Part shown: positions 18,501-26,058 of the stretch, in pieces
Position numbering within the stretch: the first letter of the stretch is position 1
Layout: the number at the start of each line of letters is the position of its first letter
Source of the DNA: a bacterium
Lineage (GTDB): Bacteria; Planctomycetota; SZUA-567
DNA length: 64,000 nt
Direction: 5' to 3'
Assembly: GCA_003245715.1 (NCBI GenBank)
Contig: QKCJ01000038.1
Location: forward strand, 1-64,000
The notes under the pieces: model-generated
Seen by the model: the letters and a program-made list of their open reading frames with translations, nothing else
Database searches by the model: none
What the model was told of the DNA's origin: nothing
Made by a program: the position numbers and the translations under genes

Positions 18501-18688
18501 CTGTGTTAAGGAGAGAATCGCGGATACTCCTTTATAATGGAGAGTTGCTTTATTATCTGGCCAGAGCTTATGAAGGGCTTAATGACATTAACGAATCAAA
18601 TCGTTATTTCCGTTTGGCGTTGGACAGGCTTGAAAATAATGAGATCTTGAAAAAAGAAATTGAGAAGCGTCTTAAGGTTATTGAGTAG
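15518..18688 (+). CDS. Giant membrane-anchored TPR protein of the exosortase locus (PrsT-like)
   Basis: 1056 residues. One N-terminal transmembrane anchor (about 14-33, AVLVLLILVAASFISVVLY), no lipobox, then an almost unbroken superhelix of tetratricopeptide repeats to the C-terminus (for example HAYLAARQAALLKPDD, ARNICENVLKREPDNLEANY, NAIYSVALERSPDDAVLLNN). TPR proteins of about 900 residues named PrsT are a regular part of PEP-CTERM/exosortase EPS loci, where they are thought to scaffold assembly or export. The position between priming transferase and exosortase fits this. Differences: PrsT is usually a lipoprotein, here the anchor is a plain helix. Confidence 0.8.
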   Translation: MFINKLSKIIHTRAFKAVLVLLILVAASFISVVLYKKYKNKTVTTDLVELLKQRDESLSRGDFYHAYLAARQAALLKPDDVYMQREAGARALDAGKKSQAHEFFKKAWNMGVRDSNTLIMLVSTSILPAKDKREYLFTLISQLKDKKVADELRAFANFRYKRYDKAQEQFAGIYNELGEPFAAEYNARCLLALRKADLAREFLLQANDKGHLDSGGFVILLNLLTAECRGGLADKIYNDLYGTGLVPDKVRLEYGYSLFNRRQYIEALAVLSSMATPVRFSTTDITNPREVLTLILANRDKLSIILSGKLAAIANIENPTDHDYARLTLWMSAALNDYVFSKDLTKAVSQKRLAEIMKIFPHGLKAPELSLTSHKARVTMAAIYSFEKKYAGVEQLKKYAQGKTRWIEGEKMLYNYLLAKDRASSEAQKNIDQAGLLLDDDPVVEIILGDDLLLKDEYSMAIESYTKALSINETFSVNPHLMENMADALGGEKRYSLGVKLISLLHSRNYLSKRSFELMRDLALAAGMPKVSVDADKLLLSKYPKDAEVLFSHGKLLLVFGKAGEALTVFKGLEGVAEPELLRKIEFQEAVSLLKLKKYKEVVEYVEGKPALQGLCAIALNEIGESGKALTVFKKVDAQGGMLKGWRLYYSGILARAGQKDEALEQLLKVKKEDPDGMEVNLEIAALLLEKGDLVAARNYAMHASEKNPDSVKPMLVIAATNVAFGKFSEARNICENVLKREPDNLEANYLMSVSLLNLGVVEDADNHIDVCLKINPVNAAYVKQKLEILCARKRYDEALKLAEKNRQIFSDKAAYERFVVEINILSGNYQKAIELLSRSEIDPVDKKLITSLALFKAGKIQQAIGQLDSGDDPRVVFRWAELNINEGSSDQVVPRLKGAKLSPSSLLLLGTIAEKRKNYRLANAIYSVALERSPDDAVLLNNFAWSGYMAGSDNWKNAYAAAARAAELMPTSPEVLLTLAKISNAMKKYDQTVTVLRRESRILLYNGELLYYLARAYEGLNDINESNRYFRLALDRLENNEILKKEIEKRLKVIE

Positions 18689-18707
18689 CCAGATTATCGG
18701 TTGATTT

Positions 18708-20393
18708 ATGACAAGTCAAAATGAGAAACCACTGAATAGTAATATCATTTACCCGCTGGCAGTTGCAGCGGTATGGTGGTTTCTGTATGAGTATGTTATT
18801 GATAATATGGTTGCTTATCCGCTGCGTCTGGCATCTGCAAAAATAGCTGCGGTTCTTCTCGATTTGATTGGGATAGAAAACAGTCTGGACTCGACAATTA
18901 TAAGTACCTCGGTATTCGAGTTTGATGTCAGCTCTGAATGCAGTGGCTCCACGACGTTGAGATTTATGATCCTTACCGCGCTGCTTCTGCTTTTTCTGAC
19001 AAAAAATATATCTGCAGTGAATAAATGTGTTGCGCTTATTATCGCAGTTGCGCTGGCTGTTGTTGTTAATGGCATAAGGGTTGCCACGATTTCGTACCTG
19101 AGTATGGCGACAAATATTCCGATATATGAGCACAGTCTGGCACATTCAGTAACCGGCATTTTCTTTTATGGACTGGCTGTTGGTTTGTTCTGGTTTGCAT
19201 TGAGCAAGTTTGAGCGCAGGGATGATTCTTCGCGCACTCGAAAGCATATTCTGGCGCTACTGGGCGTAGTTTGTTCGGTAATATTATTCATTCCATTTCT
19301 CAGTCAGAGTATCCGGCTTCTGCTTTCCGGTAACTGGAATCCCTGGTCCTGGACAACGCCAGGGTTTTTTCTGGCAGGATTCATTTTGTTTGTTTGCACC
19401 CTGCTTGTGACTTCAGAGCAAAAGCAAAAGAGGTTGACTGGGTTGCCCTTGTCGCTTGTGATTGCCGCAACGCTGGTTGCTTTACTTGCGCGGGTAATTG
19501 AAACTGACGCCTTCTCGGGTGGGGCGTTGCTGCTGTTTTTTCTGGGCTTTGCTGTCTATAGCTCAGGGTGGAAATCATTGTGCTTTTACCTTCCTGCGTT
19601 TGCTGTGATGCTTGTGGGGCTTCCCAAATCATCACTTCTTCTGCAGCACGTGTTGTTACTTACCAAAGAGTATATTCAGGTACACCTGGCGGTTCTTGTG
19701 ATAAAATTATTCATACTTGCTCTGGCCGTTGCCGCGCAGTATTGGCTTGCAGGAAAAATGGCTACTCAAGCTGGAGTACTCAGGAATCTTGAGTGTTATA
19801 AAGGGATTGTTCATTCAGGTGCCGAGTATATTTGCCGCGCTTTTGGAGTTTTGTTTCTTGGTTGTATGGCGATTGTTTTGTTGCCGGATTTTACAGGGCA
19901 GTCTAAAGATGCCAGGTCAATAGAGCTTCCGTATATTATTGACAACTGGGTGGGGCGGGATGCTGGTTTTGCGGCTGGTTTAACCGTTTTCAATGGTAAT
20001 AGCTACCTTTGCAGACGCTATATTAATGTGCAAAACCGGAGTGTCGAAATATTGGTAAACAACGCCGGTGGTAATCGCCGTGAGATTCATCTTCCGGAGT
20101 ATTGCTTTATTAATGCGGGCTGGACTTTGACTGGCGAGATGATTGTTGATCTGGCTAATGGCGGTATTAAAAATGCTGTGCTGAAAAAAGATGGCGAAGT
20201 GCAGCATCTTGCATATTGGTATTGGGACGGCCGGAGAATGATAGCCTCCTACTCCGGGTTTGTATTTCGCGATATTCTTGCGCGTCTTGGCTCTGAGCAG
20301 ATTCACTGGCAGATTTACCGGGTGGTTTCTGCCAATGAGTCTGATCTTAACGAGTTTATCTCTGTCTTTCAGAAATATTTTTCCACATTCTAA
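18708..20393 (+). CDS. Exosortase-EpsI fusion (XrtD-like architecture)
   Basis: 561 residues. Residues about 12-165 carry the exosortase core with the catalytic triad C78 (SSECSG), R124 (NGIRV) and H146 (HSLAHSVTG), each in or beside a membrane helix. A further set of about six helices fills 180-350, and another helix near 380-395 precedes a C-terminal EpsI (DUF3485) domain (about 400-561: YLCRRYINV, EYCFINAGWTLTG, LAYWYWDGRRM). Exosortases cut proteins with PEP-CTERM-type tails during export; EpsI is a common partner, fused here as in XrtD. The local substrate is probably the HAF-repeat protein. Its stop overlaps the convergent GH36 gene by 4 bases. Confidence 0.9.
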   Translation: MTSQNEKPLNSNIIYPLAVAAVWWFLYEYVIDNMVAYPLRLASAKIAAVLLDLIGIENSLDSTIISTSVFEFDVSSECSGSTTLRFMILTALLLLFLTKNISAVNKCVALIIAVALAVVVNGIRVATISYLSMATNIPIYEHSLAHSVTGIFFYGLAVGLFWFALSKFERRDDSSRTRKHILALLGVVCSVILFIPFLSQSIRLLLSGNWNPWSWTTPGFFLAGFILFVCTLLVTSEQKQKRLTGLPLSLVIAATLVALLARVIETDAFSGGALLLFFLGFAVYSSGWKSLCFYLPAFAVMLVGLPKSSLLLQHVLLLTKEYIQVHLAVLVIKLFILALAVAAQYWLAGKMATQAGVLRNLECYKGIVHSGAEYICRAFGVLFLGCMAIVLLPDFTGQSKDARSIELPYIIDNWVGRDAGFAAGLTVFNGNSYLCRRYINVQNRSVEILVNNAGGNRREIHLPEYCFINAGWTLTGEMIVDLANGGIKNAVLKKDGEVQHLAYWYWDGRRMIASYSGFVFRDILARLGSEQIHWQIYRVVSANESDLNEFISVFQKYFSTF

Positions 20394-22153
20394 AAATAAA
20401 GAACCAGAAAGCCGGATCTTGAAATCTTGCACCTTGAGGCGCCGGCGTGAATTACTTCTGTTGTCTGGCTTTCTCCAAAGACATTATATGATTCAATTTT
20501 TGCAGGCGTGTTGGTTAGCTCAAGGATTAGTGAGTCTTCTCCGCTGGCGTTAATCAGATAATATTTCTGTCCCGGTTTCTGGTTGACATTTACGCTCTGG
20601 CCAGAGTTGTAGACGGCGGTTACTGTTTCCTCTTCTGTTTCGGCGCTGACTATAGGGTAATTAAGCTCCGGATAGAGTGGCTTAAGGTAGCCTTTGATAA
20701 GTGTGTTTTTGTGCGCAGTCCAGAAGTCAATCCAGAATTTAAGCATGCGTTTGTGGTTTTCCGGTATGTCTTTAAGCTTGACTGAAATCTGCGGCACACT
20801 GAAGAGTATATTCAGGAACTGCAGCGCTGCAACTTCTGGTTGATCCTGATAATTCCATTCCAGCATATCGGAGTGAACGGCAGTGCTGCCTGAGGTCAGG
20901 CGGAGGTCGATAGTGTGTATGCGGTTTGAGAGGATGTCGGCCGGGCAATCTCCGGCGCGGAAAATGTTGCCATACTTGCGGATTGCCGGCCCGATGTAAC
21001 TCTGCCGGAATTCAATCATGATCTCTGGTTTTATTGCTCTAAGGCGTGACATGGTTTCCGAGAGAAGCCTGTCTACTGCCATTGGTAAAGATTTGATATC
21101 GCGACCAGCATAGTCCTCCTGTATGGCTGGATCGTCATCGACGAAATTGAAACGGTCAATAAAATCGAGTTTGAACCCGTCAATATCCCATTTCCGGAGC
21201 GCTTCCTCGTATGTTGAAATAAGAAAATCCCTGACCTCAGGAAAACGCGGATCTAGCACATATGTGTCGAGACGGTCAATGCGGCATAAGGCCATGTCTT
21301 TGAAACGGTCAATATTTTTGCTTTTATAGCCGAGGAACGGAACTGAGTACCAGACCAGATATTTCAGGCCGGTCTGATGGACATTGTTGACATGTTCATT
21401 CATGTTTGCAAAGCGCATTTCTGAGATTTCCCAGTCTCCGCAGAAAGCATAGCCGCGGTTATTGTCGCTGGTCTGCCAGCCGTCATCAAGTATGATGCCT
21501 TCCATGCCTATTTCCTTGCCAAGCTTGCATTCTTCTTCAAGTTCGCCGGAAAAAAGATTCTGGTGGAAGTTATACCAGGTTGAATAGAATGGCTTGAAGG
21601 CAGCTTCGGGGGCAGTGCTGGGGGCGTATTCCTCAAAACTTTCATACCATTTGACAGCCTGGCTGATGTTGTCGGCGTAGAATAATTTTCTGGTGTCAAG
21701 GCGGAGAACAACTTCGCACTCGGAGAGTGGGGCTTCAGGAATAGAGAAAAGTTCAACAGTGCAGACGATGAAGTTTGTTTCTTCAGAGACACCGGTTTTT
21801 ATCTTTACCAGACGCATTGCATCTGAAAGGGCAAAGAAAAGCTGACTCTGGTTGTTGAGGTTTCTGAGCTGCATCAGCGGTGCGGAGCTACTTAATGATG
21901 ATTCGACAGGATTTGACCAGTCTGCGGGAATGTTGCGAACCTGATGGCTGCAGGGATGCCAGAGCGAGTGCATGTCAATCTGGGGAAGTTGCCACTGCAG
22001 TGTAATGCTGGGAAGAGTTGCTTCATTGGCGGATGTGAAGCTAAGGGTAATATGTTCAAGCCCTTCTTCGATAAGTTCGTTAGCTGTCTTTAACGCCCAG
22101 CAGCCAAGCTCTCCATTAATGGTTATGTCGCCAACGATACTGGATATTTTCAT
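20390..22153 (-). CDS. GH36-type alpha-galactosidase, cytoplasmic
   Basis: 587 residues without signal peptide. N-terminal beta-sandwich (1-170) and a (beta/alpha)8 barrel with GIILDDGWQ (219-227), KYLVWYSVPF, DGFKLDF (325-331) holding the nucleophile D330, and the acid/base region FRAGDCPAD (398-406, D402 or D406); a C-terminal beta domain follows (about 500-587). This layout is GH36/clan D, releasing terminal alpha-galactose. Lack of export points to hydrolysis of imported oligosaccharides. The AraC gene is divergent, 148 bases away, and is the probable regulator. Confidence 0.82.
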   Translation of the reverse strand: MKISSIVGDITINGELGCWALKTANELIEEGLEHITLSFTSANEATLPSITLQWQLPQIDMHSLWHPCSHQVRNIPADWSNPVESSLSSSAPLMQLRNLNNQSQLFFALSDAMRLVKIKTGVSEETNFIVCTVELFSIPEAPLSECEVVLRLDTRKLFYADNISQAVKWYESFEEYAPSTAPEAAFKPFYSTWYNFHQNLFSGELEEECKLGKEIGMEGIILDDGWQTSDNNRGYAFCGDWEISEMRFANMNEHVNNVHQTGLKYLVWYSVPFLGYKSKNIDRFKDMALCRIDRLDTYVLDPRFPEVRDFLISTYEEALRKWDIDGFKLDFIDRFNFVDDDPAIQEDYAGRDIKSLPMAVDRLLSETMSRLRAIKPEIMIEFRQSYIGPAIRKYGNIFRAGDCPADILSNRIHTIDLRLTSGSTAVHSDMLEWNYQDQPEVAALQFLNILFSVPQISVKLKDIPENHKRMLKFWIDFWTAHKNTLIKGYLKPLYPELNYPIVSAETEEETVTAVYNSGQSVNVNQKPGQKYYLINASGEDSLILELTNTPAKIESYNVFGESQTTEVIHAGASRCKISRSGFLVLYF

Positions 22154-22278
22154 GGGATGTCCTCTTGTTCTATGGTTGTTAGTGGTGAAAACCGCAAATA
22201 GTTTATATAAGCTATGCTACAACATAAAAATATTCTTGTAAATAGAATTAAATTGCTGTTAATAGTCTTATCTTGCTT

Positions 22279-22284
22279 TATAAT
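22279..22284 (+). promoter_or_regulatory. Possible -10 element of the AraC gene
   Basis: TATAAT lies 17 bases upstream of the GTG start of the AraC gene, with no good -35 at standard distance. A weak -35 would fit a promoter that depends on an activator. The 148-bp region 22154-22301 must also carry the divergent GH36 promoter. Confidence 0.3.
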
Positions 22285-22301
22285 TAAAGGGCAGGTGCTT
22301 T

Positions 22302-23198
22302 GTGGTGGTTTTGACTGAGGATAATATTTTGGCTGTAAAAAAACAGATCCCATTAGGGTCGAAGATTATGGTTAACCCCGAGCCGCGTGATATTCAGATT
22401 TATATCGAGGATGTCGGTCACGAAATAAAGTCTTATCCCTATTACCGAATTTCGGGTGACAATACTCTGGTACACAGGTTGTCGCTGCAGTATACCATTT
22501 CCGGGTGTGGGCGGCTTGTGCATCGCAGGGGGGAGTATCGTCTTGTTCCGGGGAGTTTGCTTCTGGTTAATGCCCCGTCTGAATATATGTATGAAGTCGT
22601 GGCGGGAGAGGATTGGGAGTTTTTGTATTTTTCGATAACCGGAGATGTTGCGCAGCGGTTGGGGCGGAGGTATGAAGCAGAGTATGGGCCATATTTTGAG
22701 TTGGACCGGAAGGGTTTGTTTCTGGAGAGGGCGAGTGCGGTTGCCCGAAGCGTATTGTCCGGGCAGGTACCGGATGTTTATGAGAATTCGGATTTTGCGT
22801 ATTCGTTATTGATGAGTTTGCTGCGCGAGAAAAGGTCGGTTGCGCCTGTTGAGGATTCGGTGGCTGCGCCGATAATAAATGCCATGGAGTTTATTCGCGG
22901 GAATTTTCATAAAGAATTGACTCTGGATAAACTCGCGGCGGAGTTTGCAATAAGCAAGTATCATTTCAGCCGGTTGTTTAAAGAGCATTTCGGTTGCCCA
23001 CCGGGTGAGTTTATACTGCGGGAGCGTTTGCGCAATGCAATGGAAATGCTGGAGACTACCGGTTTGACTGCGCGTGAAATTTCGTATAAATGCGGTTTTG
23101 CTGATTACGTTCATTTCGGTAAGATTTTCCGTAGGAAGGTTGGGTTGACGCCAATGAAATACCGCGAAAACAACCATAATATTTCTGGTGCAAAATAG
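22302..23198 (+). CDS. AraC-family regulator beside the GH36 gene
   Basis: 298 residues from GTG. Residues about 30-140 form the cupin-like sensor (LQYTISGCGRLVHRRGEYRL, PGSLLLVNAPSEYMY), and residues 190-290 the double HTH domain (LDKLAAEFAISKYHFSRLFK and AREISYKCGFADYVHFGKIF, then GLTPMKYREN). The cupin binds the inducing sugar in this family. An alternative start is the ATG at 22368, which keeps the whole cupin. Divergent placement suggests it activates the GH36 gene on a galactoside signal. Confidence 0.87.
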   Translation: MVVLTEDNILAVKKQIPLGSKIMVNPEPRDIQIYIEDVGHEIKSYPYYRISGDNTLVHRLSLQYTISGCGRLVHRRGEYRLVPGSLLLVNAPSEYMYEVVAGEDWEFLYFSITGDVAQRLGRRYEAEYGPYFELDRKGLFLERASAVARSVLSGQVPDVYENSDFAYSLLMSLLREKRSVAPVEDSVAAPIINAMEFIRGNFHKELTLDKLAAEFAISKYHFSRLFKEHFGCPPGEFILRERLRNAMEMLETTGLTAREISYKCGFADYVHFGKIFRRKVGLTPMKYRENNHNISGAK

Positions 23199-23274
23199 AC
23201 CAGGTCTTAATGCGAATTTAAAATCATATCATCATGGATTGCGGCATTGGAGCTGGTATAACTGTCAGGCAGGT

Positions 23275-24807
23275 TTATCTGATTTGGAAATTAAGGACTT
23301 GGTTCAGGTCGCTTATGTCAAAAGGTTTATGGATAAAGGCGGCTGTATGGGGGGCTGTTGCATCTTTGATGGATTCTTTCAGCGCGTAGCCAGACATGAG
23401 AATAACCGGCGTGGTCGGATTGATTGCTAATAGTTCCTTCATTAAATCGATGCCGGTCATGCCGGGTAGCATAACATCCAGTAAAAGGATATCTACGTCT
23501 GTATAATGATGGTAATACCACTCTTTGGCCTTTGCCGGATTTAGAAACGCCTTGGTTTTGTGGCCAATGGATTCGAGCATTCTGGCTGTGGATTTCAGTA
23601 CATCCGCCTCATCATCAACAATGAGAATGGAATAGCGTTTGTCAATGTTTTCAGAAAAGGAGCATATCGTCTCTTTTTCAATAGTGTTCTCGGGCGGTTC
23701 AGGAAAGGTGATCCGTACTTCTGTCCCTAGGCCAAGTTCGCTGTTGATTGTAATTGTTCCGCCATTGTCTTCGACGCCCTGTTTGGTTGCGCCAAGTCCC
23801 AGGCCGGTCCCTTTTTTTGAGAGTTTAGTCGAAAACAACGGGTCAAACACTTTTGAAAGTATTTCCTTACTCATGCCGCAGCCAGTATCCTTAATCGTTA
23901 CTGCGGTGTGAATGCAATTATTGAGTTCTGTTTTTGAATATGAAATGTATATATCACCTTCTTCAGAGATGGACTCTGCGGCGTTTAGAAGGATATTGAA
24001 AATGGCGTTTTGAACTGATATTTTATCCGCATGGATCAGGGTATCTGAAGGATTTTCTTCAATGTGCCATTTTATTGGTTGCATTGTCAGGCGTTTAGCG
24101 AGTGAAATGGCGCTTTCTGTAATATCAGTCAATGAGAATAGCGCGGGATTGACAACAGACTTGCGTGAGAATAAAAGAAGTTTGCTTGTCAGTTCCGCAG
24201 CTTGCCGTGCTGCAGAAACAATGTCCTCCAGCATTTCCTCTTCATTAATATCCAGATCGGGTTGTCTCTGCAATATTGAGACTGTACCCAGAACAACATT
24301 CAGGCGGTTGTTAAAGTCATGTATCACCCCACCAGCAATCCGGCCGAGTGTTTCAAATTTGGTGTTTGCCTTGATTTTTGCTTCAAGCTTGTCTAATCTG
24401 TCGTGTAGTTCTTTTTGGGTGGTTACATCTTGTATGAAGACAAGTGCGCCATAGGCATTTCCGTCCGGGCTGCAAAGGTACTCGCTTTTATAGCGCACAA
24501 GTATCTCGGTTCCGTCACGCCGTTTGTCGAGTTTTTCAAATATTTCGATATCCGGTTTATTTTCAAGGAGGTTTGCAAGCAGTTGTGTCTGAACAGGTTG
24601 TTTGGTCGTGTCTGTTTTGACTTGCATGAAATTTTTGCCTGCCAGTTCTGGTGGTTCGTATCCATAGATAGCGGCATAGGCAGGATTGGCAAATATGTAC
24701 ACGCCGTTTATGTCGCAGGCTGCAATGCCGATAGGGCAATGCTGAAAGATTGCTTTCCATTGCTGAAGGTCTGATGGTAGGAAAAAATCACTTTGTTTGT
24801 TATTCAT
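23275..24807 (-). CDS. Cytoplasmic hybrid histidine kinase, PAS-HK-receiver
   Basis: 510 residues, no membrane segment. PAS domain (about 14-130, AACDINGVYIFANPAYAAIYGY), dimerisation domain with phospho-acceptor H163 in GRIAGGVIHDFNNRL, then the HATPase with N-box (NAIFNILLNAAE, 267-278), G1 DTGCGM (307-312), F box FDPLFSTK and G2 GTGLGLG (333-339), and a C-terminal receiver (about 392-505) with D444 in LLLDVMLPGM and K494. The VIHDFNN H-box is typical of NtrB-like kinases. It is divergent from the transporter and the NtrC-like regulator, which is its likely partner. The signal is cytoplasmic; the ligand is unknown. Confidence 0.9.
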   Translation of the reverse strand: MNNKQSDFFLPSDLQQWKAIFQHCPIGIAACDINGVYIFANPAYAAIYGYEPPELAGKNFMQVKTDTTKQPVQTQLLANLLENKPDIEIFEKLDKRRDGTEILVRYKSEYLCSPDGNAYGALVFIQDVTTQKELHDRLDKLEAKIKANTKFETLGRIAGGVIHDFNNRLNVVLGTVSILQRQPDLDINEEEMLEDIVSAARQAAELTSKLLLFSRKSVVNPALFSLTDITESAISLAKRLTMQPIKWHIEENPSDTLIHADKISVQNAIFNILLNAAESISEEGDIYISYSKTELNNCIHTAVTIKDTGCGMSKEILSKVFDPLFSTKLSKKGTGLGLGATKQGVEDNGGTITINSELGLGTEVRITFPEPPENTIEKETICSFSENIDKRYSILIVDDEADVLKSTARMLESIGHKTKAFLNPAKAKEWYYHHYTDVDILLLDVMLPGMTGIDLMKELLAINPTTPVILMSGYALKESIKDATAPHTAAFIHKPFDISDLNQVLNFQIR

Positions 24808-24853
24808 AATAGCATATAATATGAATTTATATGTTAATTAGAAAGGTTTTTGT

Positions 24854-26044
24854 GTGGGAATTATAGGTATATTGTTCATCGTTGCGCTGGCATGGTTTTT
24901 TTCTGTATCAAGAAAAAGAATAAGCATTCGTCCGATATTGGTTGGGATGTTAATGCAATTCCTGTTGGGTTTGCTCTTTTTGAAAACCAGTGCGGGGACG
25001 CTTTTGTTTAAAGGCGTGACCATTGTTGTTCATAATCTTATTGAATGTGCGGATATCGGCGCCGCGTTTATCTTTGGGCAGGGATTTGGCGAGCATTTTT
25101 TTGCTTTTTCGGTATTACCGGCTATTATCTTCTTTTCATCGCTGACAGGGGTATTGTTCTATGGCGGAATATTGCCATATGTTGTAAAGCACATCGCCCA
25201 TCTTGTGAGAATAACTTTTGGGATATCAGGACCTGAGGCACTGTCTGCAGCGGCAAATATATTTGTTGGACAGATTGAGGCGCCAATGTTTATTAAAGGC
25301 AGCATTGCGTCGTTAAGCAAGACGCAACTTTACACGGTGTCTGTGTGTGGCATGTCAACCATTTCTGGGAGCTTGTTGGCGGTTTATGCCAATATGGGGG
25401 TGGATGTCGGTTATCTGTTGACTGCAAATATAATGTCACTGCCAGCGGCATTGGTAATCAGTAAGCTTCTTATGCCTGATGACTGCGAGTCTGTAAAGGA
25501 TAGCCCGCCTGTGTTGCTTGATAAAGCAACCTTTGGGGATAACATTATTGACTCGGCGTGCAAAGGCGCAATGCAGGGGTTGAAAATAGCTCTTGCCATT
25601 GGTGCGTGTGTATTATGTTTTGTCGCATTTACCGCGCTTTTAAATAAAGGATTGTCTTTGTGCGGTGATATTCACGGAATGCCGCTTACGCTTGAAAGAA
25701 TATTCGGGTTCGTGCTTCGCCCTGTAGCGTGGTTGCTCGGGGTTCCCTGGAATGATTGCCCTACAGTGGCGCAACTGCTAGGGAAGAAACTGGTTTTTAA
25801 TGAATTTATTGCGTATGTCGATTTTACTCAGGTAATGAAAACGTTATCTCCAAAGTCAGTGATTGTCACTTCTTTTGCTCTTTGCGGGTTTTCAAATATT
25901 TCCTCAATTGCCATAATGATTGCCGGTCTTGGTTCACTCGCCCCTGAAAAGCGCGCTGAAATCACATCATTTTCGTTTCGCGCGATGATTGGCGGAACAA
26001 TGGCAACATACCTGACTGCCTGTATTGCAGGATTGCTAATGTAA
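24854..26044 (+). CDS. CNT-family (NupC-like) concentrative nucleoside transporter
   Basis: 396 residues, about ten membrane segments. The CNT signature regions are present: FGISGPEALSAAANIFVGQIEAPMF (substrate and ion site GQIEAP near 139), a gating region near 240-290, FNEFIAYVDF and SFALCGFSNISSIAIMIAGLG. It imports nucleosides with Na+ or H+. Start is GTG with AGAAAGG upstream. It is followed after 14 bases by the NtrC-like regulator, so the two are probably co-transcribed, and it is divergent from the kinase: an arrangement suggesting nucleoside-related control. Confidence 0.92.
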   Translation: MGIIGILFIVALAWFFSVSRKRISIRPILVGMLMQFLLGLLFLKTSAGTLLFKGVTIVVHNLIECADIGAAFIFGQGFGEHFFAFSVLPAIIFFSSLTGVLFYGGILPYVVKHIAHLVRITFGISGPEALSAAANIFVGQIEAPMFIKGSIASLSKTQLYTVSVCGMSTISGSLLAVYANMGVDVGYLLTANIMSLPAALVISKLLMPDDCESVKDSPPVLLDKATFGDNIIDSACKGAMQGLKIALAIGACVLCFVAFTALLNKGLSLCGDIHGMPLTLERIFGFVLRPVAWLLGVPWNDCPTVAQLLGKKLVFNEFIAYVDFTQVMKTLSPKSVIVTSFALCGFSNISSIAIMIAGLGSLAPEKRAEITSFSFRAMIGGTMATYLTACIAGLLM

Positions 26045-26058
26045 AGGATATTATTAAC

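Noticed and set aside
18678-19159. Minus-strand frames opposite the exosortase gene
   Set aside because: Antisense to the catalytic core with its C/R/H triad; the products are low-complexity.
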